IMG/VR virus record: IMGVR_UViG_3300028025_005877
Span: 1 to 22,600 of that record
Direction: 5' to 3' (one strand)
From: a virus
DNA length: 22,600 nucleotides
Shown: positions 20,075-22,600 of the stretch, one piece after another
Numbering within the stretch: position 1 is the stretch's first letter
Layout of the letters: each line of letters begins with the position of its first letter
Made by a program: the position numbers and the translations under genes
The notes under the pieces: generated by a model
What the model was told of the DNA's origin: nothing
The model's database searches: none
What the model saw: the letters and a program-made list of their open reading frames with translations, nothing else

Positions 20075-20820
20075 TGTCTTATGCACTTGCTAATATCCCG
20101 CCAGTTTCCTGTTACGTGCGCAAAGAATACCTGCGCGATCTGCAGGACGGCCACGGGGAGTTCACTCCAGCCTATTGGGTAACCGTCAAGGCTATCCGCG
20201 CTCGCGCCCTGTACATCGAGGCATTCCTTCCTGAGTACGGCGCCTTGTACGATAAGCTGCCGATTAGCGCCTTTGTTTGGAAGCCTGAGACCCCAAAGCC
20301 GGACCTAAAGCTTGGGGACCTTCAGCTTTGGGACGCAATCTCTCCTCAACTAAGCGTGATTGAAAAGTCTGTGCTGAAAAACATGCGCTGCAAGTTCCGA
20401 ACCCCAGCTGGTTCATGGAACGAAGGTCACTATTTGTTTACCGTAGACATGGTGCACAGCGAACCAAACGAAATCAATGCCAATTGGGCAAGCGTTCCTT
20501 CTGAGCATAAGTCGTATAACTTTATCCGCTTAGACAATGGGCAATTTGCCGCCCAACCAAACAACAGAGTGCTGTGGCTGGATGAAGCTATTGTCTACAG
20601 AGAAACCAAGATGCCAGACTTCAAGGTGTCAACAAAGGAGTTCTCGGCGGAGGCTGGCCGATGGAGGCTTGGCGATAGCGATGCCTGGGGCTATGACGAT
20701 CAGGACAAGAAGGCCGAAATCAAATTTGTTCAACCGATTGATCAGGACCCGATTAAGGCCATGGCAAAAACGCTAAAAGTTATGGAGAGGAATTTGCGCA
20801 CCGGGTCTATCTCTGATTAA
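20074..20820 (+). CDS. Conserved-looking phage protein of unknown function, 248 aa
   Basis: The product (MSYALANIPPVSCYVRKEYL...) is soluble and mixed alpha/beta, with regular features such as DGHGEFTPAYWVTVKAI (25-41), GSWNEGHYLFTVDMVHS (about 113-129), an FIRLDNGQFAAQPNNR strand pair and a WRLGDSDAWGYDDQDKKAE acidic segment near the C-terminus. I recognise the type as recurrent in uncultured phage genomes but know no function. The start shares a base with the upstream stop (TAATG) after GGAG. It is last in the plus glycan operon, so a link to glycan transfer is possible. No motif supports it. Confidence 0.75.
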   Translation: MSYALANIPPVSCYVRKEYLRDLQDGHGEFTPAYWVTVKAIRARALYIEAFLPEYGALYDKLPISAFVWKPETPKPDLKLGDLQLWDAISPQLSVIEKSVLKNMRCKFRTPAGSWNEGHYLFTVDMVHSEPNEINANWASVPSEHKSYNFIRLDNGQFAAQPNNRVLWLDEAIVYRETKMPDFKVSTKEFSAEAGRWRLGDSDAWGYDDQDKKAEIKFVQPIDQDPIKAMAKTLKVMERNLRTGSISD

Positions 20821-20884
20821 TGCCGCCGGGCAGGAAAGGAGTTAACTACCCGACGGCCACTACACTATACTGAAATTTGTACCA
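20821..20884. other. Gap between convergent genes with an imperfect hairpin
   Basis: GCCGCCGGG (20823-20831) and CCCGACGGC pair at eight of nine positions around an 18-base loop. Neither strand shows a T run, so it is not a classic terminator. The loop carries an AAAGGAG that looks like a ribosome binding site but has no start codon after it. Downstream lies TTTGTACCATTAATGG, which shares TTGTACCAT with the palindrome at 21774-21791. Confidence 0.4.
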
Positions 20885-21136
20885 TTAATGGGTGCAACAA
20901 TTTCCTTCGCTGCACCCGACGCATGCACACAAAAAACAATCAACTTGATGTAGGGGGTTCATTTCCCTGCGCATATCCGCGTGGGCGCTGTTAAAGCAAT
21001 GCTCGCCAGCCGCATTGCCGCACTCGCACTCTAGATACTTTGCGGCGTAAATCGCAAGTACGGGGCGAAGCTTTCCATCCTTAAAGGATTGGTAAGCCTG
21101 CTCCAGGGACATGCTCTCTACCCTATGTGCTTCCAT
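20885..21136 (-). CDS. Cys-rich small protein, 83 aa
   Basis: ATG 21136 follows a GGAGG element with five-base spacing and is preferred to GTG 21160. The N-terminal half is helical (MSLEQAYQSFKDGKLRPVLAIYA). The C-terminal half carries nine Cys and several His (ECECGN..., FLCACVGCSEGNCCTH), able to bind one or two metal ions. No family recognised. It ends a short minus operon that starts near 21717. Confidence 0.6.
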   Translation of the reverse strand: MEAHRVESMSLEQAYQSFKDGKLRPVLAIYAAKYLECECGNAAGEHCFNSAHADMRREMNPLHQVDCFLCACVGCSEGNCCTH

Positions 21137-21161
21137 GCCAGCCTCCAGTGCCCCCCACACG

Positions 21162-21455
21162 TTACTTGGCCCTTTTCATGTGCGTTGCCTGCAGGTTGAT
21201 ACGGCAAGACGTAATCGCCTGATACACGTTGTTGCCCCTTCCAAAGCCACGGTTGTAGAACGATGGCTCATGGTCGCTTGCCTTACCGGCAATGTAGTTA
21301 GAGTTTTCCTCAACGACAGAGCACGACCATTCCCCATCCTGGTTCTGCTCAATCAGCCAAACGCGCTCGCCACTCTTTAGCTCCTTGTTAAGCCGCATAA
21401 GCGCATCGTTAATGCACTCTGGCTCGTTGCATCGATTTACGCTTTCAATGCTCAC
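21162..21455 (-). CDS. Hypothetical protein, 97 aa
   Basis: The start is GTG 21455, one base after the end of the upstream stop codon, with an AGGGG element six bases before. An upstream in-frame reading to 21524 is a shadow of the regulator gene. The product begins VSIESVNRCNEPECINDAL (first residue read as Met) and has a WSCSVVEENSNY strand region and a basic C-terminus. Soluble, no family recognised. Confidence 0.6.
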   Translation of the reverse strand: MSIESVNRCNEPECINDALMRLNKELKSGERVWLIEQNQDGEWSCSVVEENSNYIAGKASDHEPSFYNRGFGRGNNVYQAITSCRINLQATHMKRAK

Positions 21456-21456
21456 G

Positions 21457-21717
21457 TCAGACCCCTTCCGATGCTGCCCACGCCGCCTTGTGGCCTTGCG
21501 GGGTAATAACAATACTGCGGGCAATCTGCTTGCGCCGTGTTACCCAACCGTTGCGCTCCATAGCAGCAAGGGCGCGCTGCACCGTGCTCCTGCCGCAATC
21601 TAACTGGTCGCACAACTCAGAGATGGTTGGTGACTGGTTCCAACGCTCTACGTAGCTGCGTACTTCCCGCAGGACTTCGTGTGGCTGCGGTGCTCCCCCT
21701 GGTCGTCGTGCCCTCAT
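21457..21717 (-). CDS. Winged-helix DNA-binding protein (probable regulator)
   Basis: The 86-residue protein has a winged helix-turn-helix: helix TISELCDQLDCGRSTVQRAL (about 31-50), recognition helix, then AAMERNGWVTRRKQIARSIVITPQG as the wing. The pattern resembles the LexA N-terminal or MarR/GntR-type DNA-binding domain, without any effector or protease part. The start is ATG 21717 with AAGGAG seven bases upstream. It is the first gene after the palindromic promoter at 21774-21810, so self-regulation is likely. Targets are unknown. Confidence 0.75.
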   Translation of the reverse strand: MRARRPGGAPQPHEVLREVRSYVERWNQSPTISELCDQLDCGRSTVQRALAAMERNGWVTRRKQIARSIVITPQGHKAAWAASEGV

Positions 21718-21773
21718 GTTGTGCTCCTTTCTGTATACCCTGCCCCAAATTTTTTGGCAGGTGCTTCTTGTTG

Positions 21774-21791
21774 ATGGTACAACAGTACCAT
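21774..21791. promoter_or_regulatory. Palindromic operator-like site
   Basis: ATGGTAC-AACA-GTACCAT is a perfect seven-base inverted repeat with a four-base centre. It covers the -10 region of the promoter just upstream of the winged-helix gene. The TTGTACCAT half also appears once near 20877. It is a plausible binding site for the adjacent regulator or for another repressor. Confidence 0.55.
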
Positions 21792-21810
21792 ACTATGCTG
21801 CTTTTGTCTT
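21782..21810 (-). promoter_or_regulatory. Putative promoter for the winged-helix operon
   Basis: AAGACA (21810-21805), a 17-base spacer and TACTGT (21787-21782) on the minus strand repeat the -10 and spacing of the promoter at 14603-14631. The expected transcript starts about 58 bases before the regulator start. Its leader holds a 6-bp hairpin (CCTGCC/GGCAGG, about 21739-21761). Confidence 0.45.
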
Positions 21811-22038
21811 CTTCCCCCAGTACCGGTTCTGGTCTCGCTTGCGTGCTCGCTCGTTCTCTGCAAGGCGAATCTTCTCCCGCTCTGCTGCTGGCAGTGCGGC
21901 AATTCGCTCCTTGCGCCTAGCCTTGTGGGCTCGACGGATTTCAAACTGGCAGGCAAGGCACTTCAACGCGTTTGGCTTGTAAAACTCTTCGTCGTTCGGC
22001 CAGCTTTCCTTGCAGCCAGCGCATACCTTTTCTTTCAT
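21793..22038 (-). CDS. Zinc-ribbon protein, endonuclease-VII-like N-terminus
   Basis: The 81-residue protein has CAGC (residues 6-9) and CLAC (27-30), a zinc ribbon of the kind at the N-terminus of phage endonuclease-VII-like proteins, with EEFYKPN between. A long Arg/Lys/Glu-rich helix follows (residues 33-68). The nuclease part of that family is not present, so it is probably a small nucleic-acid-binding protein. GGGAG lies four bases before the ATG. It follows the gene at 22040 by one base. Confidence 0.65.
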   Translation of the reverse strand: MKEKVCAGCKESWPNDEEFYKPNALKCLACQFEIRRAHKARRKERIAALPAAEREKIRLAENERARKRDQNRYWGKKTKAA

Positions 22039-22039
22039 G

Positions 22040-22501
22040 CTACTCCCAGAAGTCCTTATCCCAGTTATCTACGAGGTCCATCTCTTGGGCAATGCGCCAC
22101 AGCGACCACTCTGGGTGGGTAGCAGCAAGACGCTCTGCGGCAATGCGGAACCCTGGTGCATTCTTGCGGTCTGCAGCGGAATACGCCCAGAGGCACTTGG
22201 CTGCCCACGAGTGATCAATGATGAGGTCCTGTCGCATGCGACGTCGCTCCATCGCGCGCCCCTCATGCTTGAACATCTTTTCGGTCAACAACTTTACCTG
22301 GTCGCTGTCGCCATTTGTGCGGTATTCGCCGTATGCCTCACTGGCACGGGAGATTGCCTTATTCCATGAGCGCACTTCTTCATGCCCCATCTGGTTGCGT
22401 TCAATTTCCAACATCTTCGTGTAATACGCTAGGCGCCCACCAAGGAATCCCTCTAACACACCGTTAGTATAAAACGTGCCTGGCTTTTCCCCGTCGCTCA
22501 C
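22040..22501 (-). CDS. Hypothetical helical protein, 153 aa
   Basis: The product (start GTG 22501) is largely helical and charged, with GHEEVRSWNKAISRASEAYG (39-58), QVKLLTEKMFKHEGRAMERR (about 68-87) and HSWAAKCLWAYSAADRKNAP, ending in an acidic KDFWE. No motif recognised. An AAGGAG element precedes the start, and GTGA overlaps the upstream stop. Soluble and likely cytosolic, and co-transcribed with its neighbours. Confidence 0.65.
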   Translation of the reverse strand: MSDGEKPGTFYTNGVLEGFLGGRLAYYTKMLEIERNQMGHEEVRSWNKAISRASEAYGEYRTNGDSDQVKLLTEKMFKHEGRAMERRRMRQDLIIDHSWAAKCLWAYSAADRKNAPGFRIAAERLAATHPEWSLWRIAQEMDLVDNWDKDFWE

Positions 22502-22600
22502 TTTGTCTCCTTACCCTGCTTCTTCTCCCATGCCTGTCGGCGGATGTCGCCGCACGAATGGCACAGCGGCACGGTGCCCCACTGGTCAATCCACACAATG
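22498..22600 (-). CDS. Small protein with CxxC motif, 5' end missing
   Basis: This gene enters from the right edge, and only 33 codons and the stop are seen. They read WIDQWGTVPLCHSCGDI followed by a Lys-rich end (EKKQGKET). The CHSC pair may be half of a zinc ribbon. GTGA coupling to the next gene and the frame support it as real. Its size and function cannot be judged. Confidence 0.55.
   Translation of the reverse strand, partial: IVWIDQWGTVPLCHSCGDIRRQAWEKKQGKETK

Overview
The window looks like part of a tailed double-stranded DNA phage (Caudoviricetes), probably from an uncultured metagenome, or less likely a provirus. It has a large terminase subunit, tail-fibre-like proteins with a collagen-like protein, an XhlA-like lysis accessory, a phage tRNA, and tightly packed genes that overlap at ATGA, GTGA or TAATG junctions. 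I see no integrase, portal, capsid, polymerase or endolysin. The host cannot be named. Thr-Pro-rich linkers on secreted proteins, a DUF4352-type lipoprotein and apparently leaderless starts would fit a Chloroflexota- or Actinomycetota-like host, but this is only a hint.

Layout. (1) 1-5174, minus strand: late tail region. It runs from a small beta-rich structural protein through a collagen-like protein, two modular fibre proteins and a tiny zinc protein to a rho-independent terminator at 1131-1163, followed by an XhlA-like protein and a secreted PPC/FN3 protein cut by the window edge. (2) 5262-7191, plus strand: a two-gene terminase island (HTH protein and TerL). (3) 7188-11559, minus strand: ten genes in one overlapping operon starting at a promoter near 11570. 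It holds a DUF1599/Nmad1 protein, a glycosyltransferase, a zinc-motif protein and several small unknowns, and ends in a secreted subtilisin-like protease. (4) 11582-11944, plus strand: a GC-rich, highly structured RNA leader or ncRNA followed by a small basic Cys/His protein. (5) 11941-14977, minus strand: a small membrane protein, tRNA-Ile(UAU), a lipoprotein, a second membrane protein, two small unknowns, a genuine NusG homologue and a protein with nuclease-like motifs. (6) 15050-15562, plus strand: a HEXXH metalloprotease-like protein. (7) 15504-18671, minus strand, and 18741-20820, plus strand: divergent glycan genes encoding GDP-mannose 4,6-dehydratase, GDP-L-fucose synthase, three glycosyltransferases, a sugar nucleotidyltransferase and two unknowns. 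(8) 20885-22600, minus strand: small early-type genes including a winged-helix regulator with an operator-like palindrome on its probable promoter.

How the genes may work together. Gmd and Fcl would supply GDP-L-fucose, and the neighbouring glycosyltransferases could place fucose or related sugars on the virion, the DNA or the host surface. The Nmad1 protein and the glycosyltransferase overlapping it suggest DNA base modification. The phage NusG could redirect the host RNA polymerase, and the structured RNA in the next plus-strand island is a possible but untested partner. Secreted products (PPC/FN3 protein, lipoprotein, subtilase) suggest changes to the host envelope. Strongest points for a second look: the phage NusG, the unassigned structured RNA with competing pairings, the unusual tRNA-Ile(UAU), and the recurrent leaderless promoter layout.
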